Notes: generated from the sequence alone by a model not told the origin. A DNA stretch of 64,000 nucleotides from Marinobacterium ramblicola (GCF_019084545.1 NZ_JAHREP010000015.1:82302-146301); one strand, 5' to 3'. Positions 42,722 to 51,094 are shown, counted from the stretch's first letter. Program-made: numbers and translations.

Positions 42722-43201
42722 ATGGCAAAGACGAAAAAGACTCCGGGCGGAAACACCATCTGCCTTAACAAGCGCGCGAAGCACGAATATACCATCGACA
42801 CCAAGTTCGAGGCTGGCCTGTCCCTGACCGGATGGGAGGTCAAGAGCTTGCGCGAGGGGCGTGCTCAGCTGGTTGACTCCTATGTCGTGTTCAAGAACGG
42901 CGAAGCTTGGCTGGTCGGTGCACACTTCACCCCACTGATTACTGCCTGCACCCATGTCGTTGCCGACCCAAGGCGCGACCGCAAGCTGCTGCTCAACCGC
43001 AACGAACTGAACAAACTTATTGGCGCTGTCGAAGCCAAGGGCTACACCTGCGTCGCACTGGCACTGTACTGGAAAAACGGCCGCGTCAAATGCGAAATCG
43101 CGCTGGTGAAAGGCAAGAAACTGCATGACAAGCGCGCCGCCGAGAAGGAAAAAGACGCCAACCGCGAAAAGCAGCGCGCCATGGCGGTACACAACGCCTA
43201 G
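42722..43201 (+). CDS. smpB: SsrA-binding protein SmpB
   Basis: A 159-residue Smp[41 protein letters not shown] and the basic tail [20 protein letters not shown]. It binds tmRNA and delivers it to stalled ribosomes. The ssrA gene follows 63 bases downstream on the same strand, so the whole trans-translation module is here. Confidence 0.97.
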   Translation: MAKTKKTPGGNTICLNKRAKHEYTIDTKFEAGLSLTGWEVKSLREGRAQLVDSYVVFKNGEAWLVGAHFTPLITACTHVVADPRRDRKLLLNRNELNKLIGAVEAKGYTCVALALYWKNGRVKCEIALVKGKKLHDKRAAEKEKDANREKQRAMAVHNA

Positions 43202-43264
43202 GGAAGCGAGAACCAATCCCCTTTCATGTTGTCTACTAATGGCGTAAACTTCGCGCTCTTATCC

Positions 43265-43623
43265 GGGGGTGACTTGGCTTCGACGCTGATTACGAACCCT
43301 TTGGTGCATGCCGAGAACGTGATGATTCTCGTAAATCCCTCATCACACTAGTTATAGTTGCAAACGACGATAACTACGCTCTAGCTGCTTAAGTCAGCTA
43401 GCGCCGCACTCTAAGGTGTCTGTAACTCAGAGGTTCGCGGTGTCATATGAGACAGAATCGCCCGGATGCTTCGCCTTAAGCTGAACGGTTAAAACTAAAA
43501 AGGCTCGCCCACAGCACCCTGGCTCTCGGGTCGCGACGGGTTAACTGAATAGAGAAGCCTAAGCATGTAGATCTCGAGGCAGAGGATTGGCGGACGCGGG
43601 TTCGAAACCCGCCACCTCCACCA
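43265..43623 (+). ncRNA. ssrA: Transfer-messenger RNA (tmRNA)
   Basis: The 5' end GGGGGTG pairs with 3' CACCTCC before ACCA, giving the tRNA-like acceptor stem (one G-U pair). The T arm is GCGGGTTCGAAACCCGC. The tag frame at 43360-43392 (gca aac gac gat aac tac gct cta gct gct taa) encodes ANDDNYALAA, the tag known from Pseudomonas. The 3' CCA is encoded. The last ~25 bases are the attachment site used by three elements inserted in tandem downstream; the gene itself is restored and intact. Confidence 0.97.
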
Positions 43624-43627
43624 AATT
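43598..43627 (+). repeat. att1 (ssrA 3' end, left end of element 1)
   Basis: A 30-base sequence (GGGTTCGAAACCCGCC...CCAAATT) identical to 53102-53131. It covers the T loop, acceptor 3' strand and CCA of ssrA and is the left attachment site of element 1. Confidence 0.95.
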
Positions 43628-43639
43628 TGTAAAGCTAAG

Positions 43640-43662
43640 CGCCTGTTTTAACAGGCGTTTTT
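43640..43662 (+). terminator. ssrA: tmRNA terminator carried by the left end of element 1
   Basis: CGCCTG/CAGGCG stem followed by TTTTT directly after the ssrA 3' end. It also covers the stop codon of the integrase gene on the other strand. A homologous hairpin at 58465-58490 follows att3, so these ends restore both the RNA gene and its terminator. Confidence 0.85.
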
Positions 43663-44697
43663 CATATCTACACCCTCACTTTTCGCCCTAGGTGTCACCA
43701 ATGTGTCACCAAAACGAATCGGTGCGTATTTCACCGCCTCTTTCAGATGCTCCGGCGCAAGGTGCGCATACCTCATTGTGACCTTCACCGACGAATGGCC
43801 AAGTATCCGCTGAAGCGTCAGAATGTTCCCGCCGTTCATCATGAAATGACTTGCGAACGTATGGCGCAACACGTGGCTTGACTGACCCTTTGGCAGCTCT
43901 ATCGATGTTTTTACCAGAACACGACGAAACGCACCTATCGAGCTGGTAAACGGACCATACACATGCCAGTGATCAACGAGCCTGTAGACCAACTGCTTAG
44001 CGATAGGCACCACACGCACCTTGGCCGATTTAGTTTGACTAAAGACCAGAGCGCCATTTTTGATCGATGACGGCCCCAACCGCTCAGCCTCAGACCATCG
44101 AGCACCAGTCGACAAACAAACCAATATCAGCAACTCAAGATGCGGATTCGATCCTGCAGGACGATCAGCAACAGCCTGTAACAGCTCCTCTATCTGTTCA
44201 TTGGTCAACCACGACAATTCATGCTCCTGAATAGTCACCGGCTTTATCGACAACAGCGGATTTTGATAACTGATCTGTTCCAGGGACTTCAACTCATTAA
44301 ACACCGACCGAATATACGTAAGTTCATTGTTCAATGTCTTATCCGATACCCCCGCCTGAGCCCTAAGCCGCCGATCCTGAGCATACAACGCGGCAGTCAA
44401 CCGATACGCCACCGGATCGCCCAGGCGCTCAGACAAACGAACCAACACACGCCGCCGACGTTCCCCGTCACGTAACGTATGACCATGCATGTCAAACCAA
44501 AGCTGTACCAATTCACTGAGCCGGCGTTTGTCCCGCTCAGTAGTCAGCTGAGCCGAGACAGAACCGCTCTTACTTCGGACCTTAGCCTGAAATTGGATAG
44601 CATCAACTTTGCGGTCAAACGTTCTCCGTACACGCTTACCGCGTGACAGTTCAGCATCAACTTGCCAACGCCCGGTAGGGGTCTTTTTAACCGACAT
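43648..44697 (-). CDS. int: Tyrosine recombinase (integrase of element 1)
   Basis: A 349-residue tyrosine integrase. The catalytic domain shows Arg in STGARWSEAERLG, HxxR in SHVLRHTFASHFM, then RILGHSSVKVTMRYAHLAPE with the second His and the nucleophile Tyr. A SAM-like core-binding region lies at about 60-160. It sits at attL, 20 bases from att1, and should catalyse insertion at ssrA. Its ATG shares one base with the stop of rep (TAATG), so it is coupled to phage replication genes. Many filamentous phages use host XerCD; this one carries its own integrase. Confidence 0.93.
   Translation of the reverse strand: MSVKKTPTGRWQVDAELSRGKRVRRTFDRKVDAIQFQAKVRSKSGSVSAQLTTERDKRRLSELVQLWFDMHGHTLRDGERRRRVLVRLSERLGDPVAYRLTAALYAQDRRLRAQAGVSDKTLNNELTYIRSVFNELKSLEQISYQNPLLSIKPVTIQEHELSWLTNEQIEELLQAVADRPAGSNPHLELLILVCLSTGARWSEAERLGPSSIKNGALVFSQTKSAKVRVVPIAKQLVYRLVDHWHVYGPFTSSIGAFRRVLVKTSIELPKGQSSHVLRHTFASHFMMNGGNILTLQRILGHSSVKVTMRYAHLAPEHLKEAVKYAPIRFGDTLVTPRAKSEGVDMKNAC
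43692..43710 (+). promoter_or_regulatory. Candidate integrase arm sites, left arm of element 1
   Basis: Two GTGTCACC units with an 11-base period (43692 and 43703), inside the 3' end of int. The same pair with the same period occurs near the right end of element 1 and, as GTGTCGC/GTGTCGA, in element 3. Spacing of one helical turn suits paired arm-type binding. Confidence 0.6.
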
Positions 44698-45983
44698 TAC
44701 ACAGCCCTACCCCAACGAACAGTTCGCTCTTCAAGCTTGTCCCTGATCCAGTTGTAGATATCCCGCTCAGACTGTCCCCTGTTCTCGAAATGCTCCCGAA
44801 TCACCAACCAGCAATCCCAACGTTTCAGCGATTCAAACGCCTTTTTTGCACCCACACCCTCCCGAGCCAACAGGCTGATAAAATTGCCCATGAAAAGCTC
44901 AACATTCTTACCGCTAAAGCCCGATGCCGTCTTATACCGGCGCTTCAACTCAATCTCCTCATCCGGCGTTACCGACGCATGAGGGATAACATCTATGTCC
45001 TGACGCAGAAGCGTCCAGAACGGCGCATAAGTCGATTTTGAACCCAAGAGCTTGTATGCAGTGCAGCCATAGCGCCAGAGCGCTGTTAGATGCTTGGAGA
45101 GCGCCTCATAGGTATGAAAGTCCATAACCTCACCTGTAGAGACATTCACCGATCCCTGAGCGAACTGTTCAACTATCGAGTGGTGATAACGATGCTCGAC
45201 GCGCCATACAGGCATATCAGGATCGTAGTTAGAAGGATCAGCATCATCAAAAGGGTTATCACGTTGAGCCCACACACCGCGCCAGAAATCGAGTTTGTCA
45301 GTCGCCTTTGCCTGATCAGCCTTGTTATAAATCGCGAACTGGTGGCCATTAGCAGCCCCCCACATGAACGACTTACCACGACCATACACCGCCGCCCGTT
45401 CATCGAACTCGATACGCTCGACCCCAGAAAAATCGCGCTGAACACGTGAACGGCATTGCATCTTCGATACGAGATCAGAAGAAGGATTCCAGCCCTGAAC
45501 ATCAACTGCAATATGAACCGCGCACTGATTAGGCGTAACACCATCGAGGATCTGTCCCGCTATGCCGTCCATAACCGCCTGAAGCTGAGCAGGAGACGTA
45601 GACAGTATGAGATGAGGAGACACCTCAATCTTCAGATGTGGACCTTCCGCATCCGCCTTACAGTTAAAATTCTTGATCAAGCAGATCAGACCATAGTCCG
45701 CGTTCTGAAGCTTAAACTGATAGCCAGAATCACGGCCCACCCGGCCAGCATGCCACTTGTGCCCGAACAGGGAAACGATACCGCCAGCCGCTTCAATCTG
45801 CCGCAGCGCCTCAGCATTCAACGTTCCGCGATACAACTGCCGAACGGTGTCAACACCCACATGCAGGATCTTAACTCCGGAGAGATCTGTAATCGTCGCG
45901 TCATCTTGAGAAACAAACAAACGGCCCCGGAGATCCTCCACACCGTTTGCGTTGACCCGTACCTGATCAATTATTTGACTCAT
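44697..45983 (-). CDS. Filamentous phage replication initiation protein
   Basis: A 428-residue protein resembling the Rep_trans-type initiators of Pf1-like and other inoviruses: central AVHIAVDVQGWNPSSDLVSK, FDERAAVYGRGKSFMWG, and FAIYNKADQAK followed by VWRVEHRYHHSIVEQF (an R-x-E active-site-like segment). Such proteins nick the double-stranded form to start rolling-circle replication. It lies between Zot and integrase and overlaps int by one base. Assignment is by order and partial motif match. Confidence 0.75.
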   Translation of the reverse strand: MSQIIDQVRVNANGVEDLRGRLFVSQDDATITDLSGVKILHVGVDTVRQLYRGTLNAEALRQIEAAGGIVSLFGHKWHAGRVGRDSGYQFKLQNADYGLICLIKNFNCKADAEGPHLKIEVSPHLILSTSPAQLQAVMDGIAGQILDGVTPNQCAVHIAVDVQGWNPSSDLVSKMQCRSRVQRDFSGVERIEFDERAAVYGRGKSFMWGAANGHQFAIYNKADQAKATDKLDFWRGVWAQRDNPFDDADPSNYDPDMPVWRVEHRYHHSIVEQFAQGSVNVSTGEVMDFHTYEALSKHLTALWRYGCTAYKLLGSKSTYAPFWTLLRQDIDVIPHASVTPDEEIELKRRYKTASGFSGKNVELFMGNFISLLAREGVGAKKAFESLKRWDCWLVIREHFENRGQSERDIYNWIRDKLEERTVRWGRAV

Positions 45984-46041
45984 CCTAACAACCCCATAAC
46001 GACTAACTAACGATACTTTTTAAAGCGATTTATCTAACGTG

Positions 46042-47397
46042 CTACAGGGACGTTACGGCAGCGCCGGCGCTCCCTGCTCGTCCCATAGGTTCCTCGCGAA
46101 TCCCGCCGGCGCTGCCATACCGTTCACGATAAAGCGTTTTATGGCCGTTCTTTTCGAGATACAGACCCAGAGCCTTAGAACTGGCCTTGTAGCCAAGCTC
46201 TGCCATCTCCAGATGATCGAACACATCAACAAGCCGACTACCGGCATAGACCTCTAGCCGGTAATAAAGCTTTCCAGTAGCCGGAACACTGACAATCGCG
46301 GAAACGTAAGCGGATGCACCTTGATCAATTAACGACCCGAAAGGATCCACCACCTCTCTAGGATCGGGACGGGTGTAACCCTGAAACCTCGCTTCTAACG
46401 CCTTAAACTGATCAATCGAGCCAGACGACTCTTTCACTACAGGAGCAGCAGGCGCAGACCGCCCTTGATCAGCGCCGATATCACCAACATTCCCACCACC
46501 ACCAACAGGAACCGGAGTAAGATTCGACTCAAGGTATGCGTTAGCCTTCTCAGTAGAGATCCCAACAAGCGAACCATTTTCGACTGCTTTAACTGCTGAA
46601 ATAACGAACCACACGAGGCACCCAACGACCCCGAGGGCAACCATCTGTAACTTAGGGTCTCGATAAATAGGTCTACTCTCTGACGAGCCGAAAGCTTTTC
46701 CTGTTTTAGTTGACTGATAACAGGCGAAGATTGTTTGGTTCGCCTTATATTCCTTTGGCGATCCCATGTAATGACTGAACTGTTTTCCACTTGATTCTGG
46801 GTCATGTGTAAATTCCTTCCAGCTGTGTTTTTTCCACGGCAGAAGCGCACCTAGTGCCTTATGCCGATAGGCTATCTCGGCCACTTCTCGCGCTTCTGGG
46901 TGAACCTTGGCGATATTCGGCGTGGTGCAATAAATATCCCAGTTATAGTGCCGATGCTGGTCAAAAGCGTTTTCAACTGTTTCGGGTCTATCTCTATCAC
47001 CATCCCACCAAGGGCACAGCTTTTTTACTTCGTCATCGCTTCTCGGTTCACCATTATCAAAGGTCAAATGGAGATCATATTTTTTTAAATCACGGTCGCG
47101 CTTCTTCGAGTAAACCCGCTGAAACTCATCCATTACAATCAAAGCGCCTTTAGGAACCCAATGAAAGAAATGGGACATCGCGTTAAAACCTTTCGATGAA
47201 TCAGCTTCAACATGGATGATTTGGGCTTCTGGGTGTAGCTTCTCACCTATCGCATCCTCTATACGCTTAAGCGAATCCAAACCCCTGATATTTGTAACCA
47301 GCGTTCTGCCCTGCTTTAACGCAGGAATAACTACGCGCTGAATCGTACCGAACGACTTATATGAACCCGGAGGACCGTGGTGTATACATGCCGTCAT
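46042..47397 (-). CDS. zot: Zot/pI-like phage assembly ATPase
   Basis: A 451-residue Zot-domain protein. The N-terminal ATPase has Walker A HGPPGSYKSFGT and Walker B-like GALIVMDEFQRVYS; one membrane helix lies at about 250-270 (LQMVALGVVGCLVWFVISAV), followed by a periplasmic C-terminal part. pI/Zot drives extrusion of filamentous phage through the inner membrane. Despite the family name, toxin activity is not implied. It follows the pVI-like gene by 9 bases. Confidence 0.92.
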   Translation of the reverse strand: MTACIHHGPPGSYKSFGTIQRVVIPALKQGRTLVTNIRGLDSLKRIEDAIGEKLHPEAQIIHVEADSSKGFNAMSHFFHWVPKGALIVMDEFQRVYSKKRDRDLKKYDLHLTFDNGEPRSDDEVKKLCPWWDGDRDRPETVENAFDQHRHYNWDIYCTTPNIAKVHPEAREVAEIAYRHKALGALLPWKKHSWKEFTHDPESSGKQFSHYMGSPKEYKANQTIFACYQSTKTGKAFGSSESRPIYRDPKLQMVALGVVGCLVWFVISAVKAVENGSLVGISTEKANAYLESNLTPVPVGGGGNVGDIGADQGRSAPAAPVVKESSGSIDQFKALEARFQGYTRPDPREVVDPFGSLIDQGASAYVSAIVSVPATGKLYYRLEVYAGSRLVDVFDHLEMAELGYKASSKALGLYLEKNGHKTLYRERYGSAGGIREEPMGRAGSAGAAVTSL

Positions 47398-47406
47398 ATT
47401 ACCCCC

Positions 47407-47730
47407 TTAGAACAAACGCATTAGAAAACTGACAATTGCAGAGTTCATAATCATATTGAGCGCTTCCGGTATTTTGTAACGTGTACAAAAACCGAGAAGG
47501 TTAGAATCTAATTGACCCCAATAGTATTGAAGTGTTGACGATATATTGAGGTTATCCATTAAAGCCTGAGCAACACCCCAAAGGAATTTTATAGCCGCAA
47601 CTTTCATCCAAACATACCAAGTCGCGATCCATATTATTACTTCAGCAAATACATCCTGAATAAATGAATATGCGTTCCAATCAGTCAGAAAATCATATAT
47701 ACCCTGTATGGCATCTAATATCTCACCCAT
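47407..47730 (-). CDS. pVI-like minor coat protein
   Basis: A 107-residue hydrophobic protein with membrane helices at about 25-52 (VFAEVIIWIATWYVWMKVAA) and near the C-terminus (MIMNSAIVSFLMRLF). Size, position between pIII-like and Zot genes, and hydrophobic pattern match DUF2523/pVI tail proteins that anchor pIII. Its start overlaps the end of the pIII-like gene by 8 bases. Confidence 0.78.
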   Translation of the reverse strand: MGEILDAIQGIYDFLTDWNAYSFIQDVFAEVIIWIATWYVWMKVAAIKFLWGVAQALMDNLNISSTLQYYWGQLDSNLLGFCTRYKIPEALNMIMNSAIVSFLMRLF

Positions 47731-49243
47731 TGTTAGAAACCCCGCGCATTAGAATAAAGAAGCTGATAAGCGCCGCGACAGCCATAACCAAAGCGGCAAG
47801 ATTGAATTGATCTAGATAAGGAAGCCATTTAGTAATACCAATATCACCAGTAGCACCCCTTACTGTTATTTCATAGGGAGTAATCGCGCCGCCACCATTT
47901 ACGGGCTGAAACATACTGTTTACTTGGCTTTTAATATCAGAAAGCTCGGCATTAAATGCGGCAACGGCTTCGTTATACGACGCCTCGCCTTTGCCACTCT
48001 CAAAACCGTGCTCTTGAGGCTCACCCGGATCAAACTCGCCCGTACACTCCTTAGAATACGGATTCTTTTCACAAGCAGAACCTTGCTGTTGTTCACCAGA
48101 CGCTTGACTATCACCCGAAACACTTGATGATTCTGAAGAACCGGTGACATTGCCATTAGCATCAACATTGGTCGTAGTAGTTTTAGTGACGACGGCTGTG
48201 CCCGATCCCGGGAGTTTGGTATATGTCACCGATCCGTCATCATGCCGTACGGTATATTGTTCATCATTATGACCTGTATATGATTGTATTATCTCTTCTT
48301 TAACTTCTTTTGACCCATCAGGATACGTTGTTGTAGTTGTAACCTTTGTAGTAGTTTTGGTTATACCATTATCATACGTAACAACATCGACTACATCAGA
48401 TGCTTTTTCAACAGAAACGCCATCTGCTCTTTTCTCTACCGTCGTTTCCGAAGCAGTCGCTACTTCTGTACCATCTGCCAACGTTTCGGTAGTTTCAGGT
48501 ACATAAGTAGTATTCGATTCATTAACCGGACCATCATCAACTTCATTTGACGAATCCAAATTCTCGATTGATGAATCATTTACCGGTGGTTCATCAACTG
48601 TTTTAGTTTGAATATTTCCTTCTACAGGATCCAATGCATTACCAGTTGCCACACCATCAGCAAACATATAATGGAACTTTTGCCCATTTTCAGTGTATGT
48701 TTTCCAATCGACATAGCGACTATCGTAGGTATATTCACAACCATCATACGATACAGTATTCTGATAATACTCATCCCCACAACCAACGCACGTAAAAACC
48801 GGATCAGGTTCTGAAGGCATCTGCCAATAAATATATTTTGTGGTTCCAAAATCTGGACAATCAGGACCGGGCTCACTGCATTGAAAAGATGCTCCTGAAC
48901 CAGAACCACAAGCATAAAACTTAGTCCTAATAGCTCCATTATTCGCTCCACCATTCCATGTAAAGTGGATATAAGAACCATCATACGATGTATAACTAGC
49001 ATCAGGACTACAAGCAGCAATCGAGGTAGAACTACACTTAGAACGAAAGTCAGAAAAGGCAGACGCAGCAGTATTACCAGCCCCATAAGGTGAAACATCA
49101 ACCCAATAATAAGAGCCGTCTACCCAATCACCATTTGCAGCAAAAGTAGAGACAGGCAAAAAACCAATAAAAAACGCCAAAGCAACAAACAGCCAATTGC
49201 CCCAGTGATTGGAAAAGCTAGGGCGATACCAGGGCAACTTCAT
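47723..49243 (-). CDS. pIII-like adsorption protein
   Basis: A 506-residue secreted protein with a signal peptide (LFVALAFFIGFLPVSTFA, cleavage before ANGD), a Cys-rich N-terminal domain (about 35-180), a Thr/Val-rich acidic linker with repeats such as TTTTTYPDGSKEV, a Gly/Ser/Gln stretch, and a C-terminal membrane anchor (LAALVMAVAALISFFILMRG). This is the domain order of filamentous pIII, which binds the host pilus and co-receptor. The linker is AT-rich relative to the chromosome. The start at 49243 has tggagg upstream. Confidence 0.85.
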   Translation of the reverse strand: MKLPWYRPSFSNHWGNWLFVALAFFIGFLPVSTFAANGDWVDGSYYWVDVSPYGAGNTAASAFSDFRSKCSSTSIAACSPDASYTSYDGSYIHFTWNGGANNGAIRTKFYACGSGSGASFQCSEPGPDCPDFGTTKYIYWQMPSEPDPVFTCVGCGDEYYQNTVSYDGCEYTYDSRYVDWKTYTENGQKFHYMFADGVATGNALDPVEGNIQTKTVDEPPVNDSSIENLDSSNEVDDGPVNESNTTYVPETTETLADGTEVATASETTVEKRADGVSVEKASDVVDVVTYDNGITKTTTKVTTTTTYPDGSKEVKEEIIQSYTGHNDEQYTVRHDDGSVTYTKLPGSGTAVVTKTTTTNVDANGNVTGSSESSSVSGDSQASGEQQQGSACEKNPYSKECTGEFDPGEPQEHGFESGKGEASYNEAVAAFNAELSDIKSQVNSMFQPVNGGGAITPYEITVRGATGDIGITKWLPYLDQFNLAALVMAVAALISFFILMRGVSNNG

Positions 49244-49255
49244 TTTATTTCCTCC

Positions 49256-49284
49256 AATAAAAAAAGGGGCCATCTCTGGCCCCC
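49256..49284 (-). terminator. Terminator between coat genes and the pIII-like gene
   Basis: On the minus strand GGGGCCA-GAGA-TGGCCCC is followed by seven T. It lies after the major coat gene and the 25-residue protein, exactly where Ff phages have the terminator that keeps gene VIII mRNA far above gene III mRNA. Confidence 0.9.
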
Positions 49285-49288
49285 TTAC

Positions 49289-49366
49289 TCAGGCAATCCG
49301 CCCGGTGTACCAACCGAACATTGCCGACCCCCACCAGAGGAGAACTAACCCGAGTGTTACGGCCAT
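49289..49366 (-). CDS. 25-residue membrane microprotein, pVII/pIX-like candidate
   Basis: An ORF of 25 codons (MAVTLGLVLLWWGSAMFGWY, then TGRIA) starts one base after the stop of the major coat gene (TGA-T-ATG) and ends just before the terminator. It is almost entirely one hydrophobic helix with two adjacent Trp. Ff phages have two such tiny tip proteins (pVII 33, pIX 32 residues) next to gene VIII. Position, size and hydrophobicity support the same role. The coding evidence is indirect. Confidence 0.6.
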   Translation of the reverse strand: MAVTLGLVLLWWGSAMFGWYTGRIA

Positions 49367-49367
49367 A

Positions 49368-49652
49368 TCAGCGCTTCAGCAGGCCGTAGATGATGGCGAA
49401 ACCAGTGATCAGCAGAACCGCCGCCAGAAGACCGGCGATGATCAGGTTGATCGTGGTATTGGTCGCGCTATACGCGTCACTGATCTGGGTATTCTGAGTA
49501 GCATCCAGAGCCCAGGACGGAGTAGCGGCGATCATGGCAGAGCCGACAGCAGTTACCGCACCGGTTGCTTTGGCCGCCAGACGACGCAGGCGGGACGGTT
49601 GACGAACCGGGGTATACACCCCGTCCACGTTTACAGCTTCGATAGTAGGCAT
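49368..49652 (-). CDS. Major coat protein (pVIII-like)
   Basis: A 94-residue precursor with a long basic leader (RQPSRLRRLAAKATGAV) and hydrophobic core, cleavage after ATPSWA. The mature ~46 residues are an acidic/polar N-terminus (LDATQNTQISDAYSATNTTI), a membrane helix (LIIAGLLAAVLLITGFAIIY) and basic end GLLKR, the exact design of inovirus coat proteins. A strong ribosome site (aggag) supports the start at 49652. Confidence 0.92.
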   Translation of the reverse strand: MPTIEAVNVDGVYTPVRQPSRLRRLAAKATGAVTAVGSAMIAATPSWALDATQNTQISDAYSATNTTINLIIAGLLAAVLLITGFAIIYGLLKR

Positions 49653-49665
49653 TAGGGATCTCCTG

Positions 49666-49905
49666 TTAACGCCAGTTAAGAAGACGGACACATTTCCCCG
49701 CTCCCCACATGATGGAGAACAAAAGGGCAGCACCGCCGACAGCGATGCCGAAAAATTCGGCATCGAAAGTAAAGAGCGCTTGAAGCGTGTTATTCAGGTC
49801 AACGATCGGCTGTAGATCGAGTCCCGAAGACATCGCCCAGCTAGCGGAACACTGCGGAACTCCTTCCGCTGACTGGGTAATTTCGCCCGTGCACTCTAAA
49901 AACAT
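49666..49905 (-). CDS. 79-residue membrane protein, putative minor coat protein
   Basis: A small protein with an N-terminal Cys pair region (FLECTGEITQSAEGVPQCSA) and one C-terminal membrane helix (FFGIAVGGAALLFSIMWGAG) ending in basic residues. It lies directly upstream of the major coat gene and starts within a TAATG overlap with the preceding zinc-ribbon gene. By position it may be a minor virion or assembly protein. Confidence 0.7.
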   Translation of the reverse strand: MFLECTGEITQSAEGVPQCSASWAMSSGLDLQPIVDLNNTLQALFTFDAEFFGIAVGGAALLFSIMWGAGKCVRLLNWR

Positions 49906-50015
49906 TACTTAGGCCTCCCGCAGACAGTGCACAGCTCACGGAAGCCCTCACCCGTCAACACGACTGATGAAGGACCGCCGCAAGAGCAGGGACGTACCCG
50001 CAGGATGGTAAACAT
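49905..50015 (-). CDS. 36-residue zinc-ribbon microprotein
   Basis: A 36-codon ORF, MFTILRVRPCSCGGPSSVVL..., with CxC near residues 10-12 and CxxC near 29-32 (CTVCG), a minimal zinc-ribbon pattern. It is coupled at both ends by TAATG overlaps (with the ssDNA-binding candidate upstream and the 79-residue gene downstream), which is strong evidence that it is translated. A zinc-bound DNA- or RNA-binding role is a guess. Confidence 0.65.
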   Translation of the reverse strand: MFTILRVRPCSCGGPSSVVLTGEGFRELCTVCGRPK

Positions 50016-50383
50016 TAGCTGCTAACCTTCTGGCCAGCGGCTGAAGCAGCCGGTGCAGTCTGAGACGGTTTAGCCGCTGCTTCCGGTATCACCCGCAACA
50101 GGTGATCCGAGTTGGTGGTATTACCGAAACCGTTACGGCTTTCGCGGGGTTCGGTTTCGAACTGGGCCATAATCGGGCCGTTATCGAGATCAAGCGCATC
50201 ATATACAGCCGGTTCAGCCGAATACTGCGCTACGGCGTAGCCCTTTTTGTTCGGGCGATCATTGCCGACCGGCACAAGCACCTGTACGGAGCAACGAAGC
50301 TCACCGGATTGCTTATTGGTGTAAGCATCCTTGTTAATAACAAACAGGCTCTTTACTGATTTAATTTCCGGTATCTTAAACAT
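50015..50383 (-). CDS. Putative phage ssDNA-binding protein (gpV-like)
   Basis: A 122-residue protein with a beta-rich core (VKSLFVINKDAYTNKQSGEL, RCSVQVLVPVGNDRPNKKGY) and a Pro/Ala/Ser-rich C-terminal tail (about 100-122). Size, position upstream of the coat genes and an OB-like pattern fit the ssDNA-binding protein that coats replicated inovirus genomes. It is not a confident motif match; a different phage structural or regulatory protein is possible. Confidence 0.55.
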   Translation of the reverse strand: MFKIPEIKSVKSLFVINKDAYTNKQSGELRCSVQVLVPVGNDRPNKKGYAVAQYSAEPAVYDALDLDNGPIMAQFETEPRESRNGFGNTTNSDHLLRVIPEAAAKPSQTAPAASAAGQKVSS

Positions 50384-50385
50384 AT

Positions 50386-50577
50386 CTATTTCCTCTTCCG
50401 TTTAGGTGTAAATCCACCGTGATACTCATACTGCTGTAGCGTTGACCACCGATATTTAACGCCTTTGAATTGGATAACCCCTCGCACTGCATCTTTCGTC
50501 GTTGCTTTAACTGCTATTTTCGAAGCGATCCGAAGGCTATCTGTATCAACAACTACGTTTCCTATTGCAGTAGCCAT
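50386..50577 (-). CDS. 63-residue phage protein of unknown function
   Basis: MATAIGNVVVDTDSLRIASK... with a basic C-terminus (FTPKRKRK). It is the first gene after the origin-like region and ends 2 bases before the ssDNA-binding candidate. Basic charge and position suggest nucleic-acid binding. No family recognised. Confidence 0.6.
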   Translation of the reverse strand: MATAIGNVVVDTDSLRIASKIAVKATTKDAVRGVIQFKGVKYRWSTLQQYEYHGGFTPKRKRK

Positions 50578-50731
50578 TTAAAACGCCTTTTCACGTTGCC
50601 TTACGGCACGGGCTCTATTTGCTTCGCAAACCGGGCCTAAGGTCCCGGCCCTTACGGGTAACGATCCCTAACGCCTGCTGCACTCCGTTTGCCAAAAGCG
50701 AAAAGCAAGATCGCTCCCGGCTCTGAATCAA

Positions 50732-50893
50732 GGGCGGGGGTCTGTCCCCGCCCCGACAACAGCGCCAATCCGTTTACGGACGGTGAGGCACTGACCAATG
50801 GGCGCAAGGGACGTTGCACTTCTGCCCTTGCGCCCATTAGTCAGCACCTCCCTCTTCGTCCGCGATTGGCGATGATGACGGGGCGGGGACAGA
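50732..50893. other. Nested palindromes: candidate phage origin/packaging region
   Basis: Three nested structures. (1) GGGCGGGG-N6-CCCCGCCC at 50732-50753. (2) A 20-bp stem with one mismatch (50791-50810 with 50825-50844), extended by GAGG/CCTC at 50785/50847. (3) A 30-base inverted repeat with three mismatches (50741-50770 and 50864-50893, containing GGGGCGGGGACAGA) that encloses structure 2. Inoviruses keep their replication origin and packaging hairpin in such an intergenic region. Confidence 0.75.
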
Positions 50894-51094
50894 AGCAGAT
50901 CCAAGGAAATCACCGGGGCACCCAGCACGGAGCCAAGCAGTCAACACAGCACCACCGAGGGTCCAAACATCTGTACCCCTTTGAATCGATTCGTTCTGAA
51001 GCTGGAGATAAACCGATGAAGGCGCGACCACGTAAAAACGGCGGTCCTTATCTTCAACCTCATTTAAACGAGGGGGGATAATGTGGTTAGACAC
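50837..51094 (-). CDS. 85-residue phage early protein of unknown function
   Basis: Starts at GTG 51094, overlapping the preceding zinc-ribbon gene by 8 bases, like the other coupled genes of this operon. The core reads RRFYVVAPSSVYLQLQNESI then WTLGGAVLTAWLRAGCPGDF; the C-terminus (SPIADEEGGAD) runs into the outer arm of the palindrome. No family recognised. The frame is open further upstream, but that part overlaps the zinc-ribbon gene. Confidence 0.5.
   Translation of the reverse strand: MSNHIIPPRLNEVEDKDRRFYVVAPSSVYLQLQNESIQRGTDVWTLGGAVLTAWLRAGCPGDFLGSASVPAPSSSPIADEEGGAD

Noticed and set aside
46042..47397. Zonula occludens toxin as virulence factor
   Set aside because: The family name is historical; in this gene order the protein is the phage assembly ATPase, and no separate toxin peptide region is evident.
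50652..50928. Small frames on both strands in the phage intergenic region
   Set aside because: They follow from the palindromic GC-rich sequence; no ribosome sites and no shared protein pattern.
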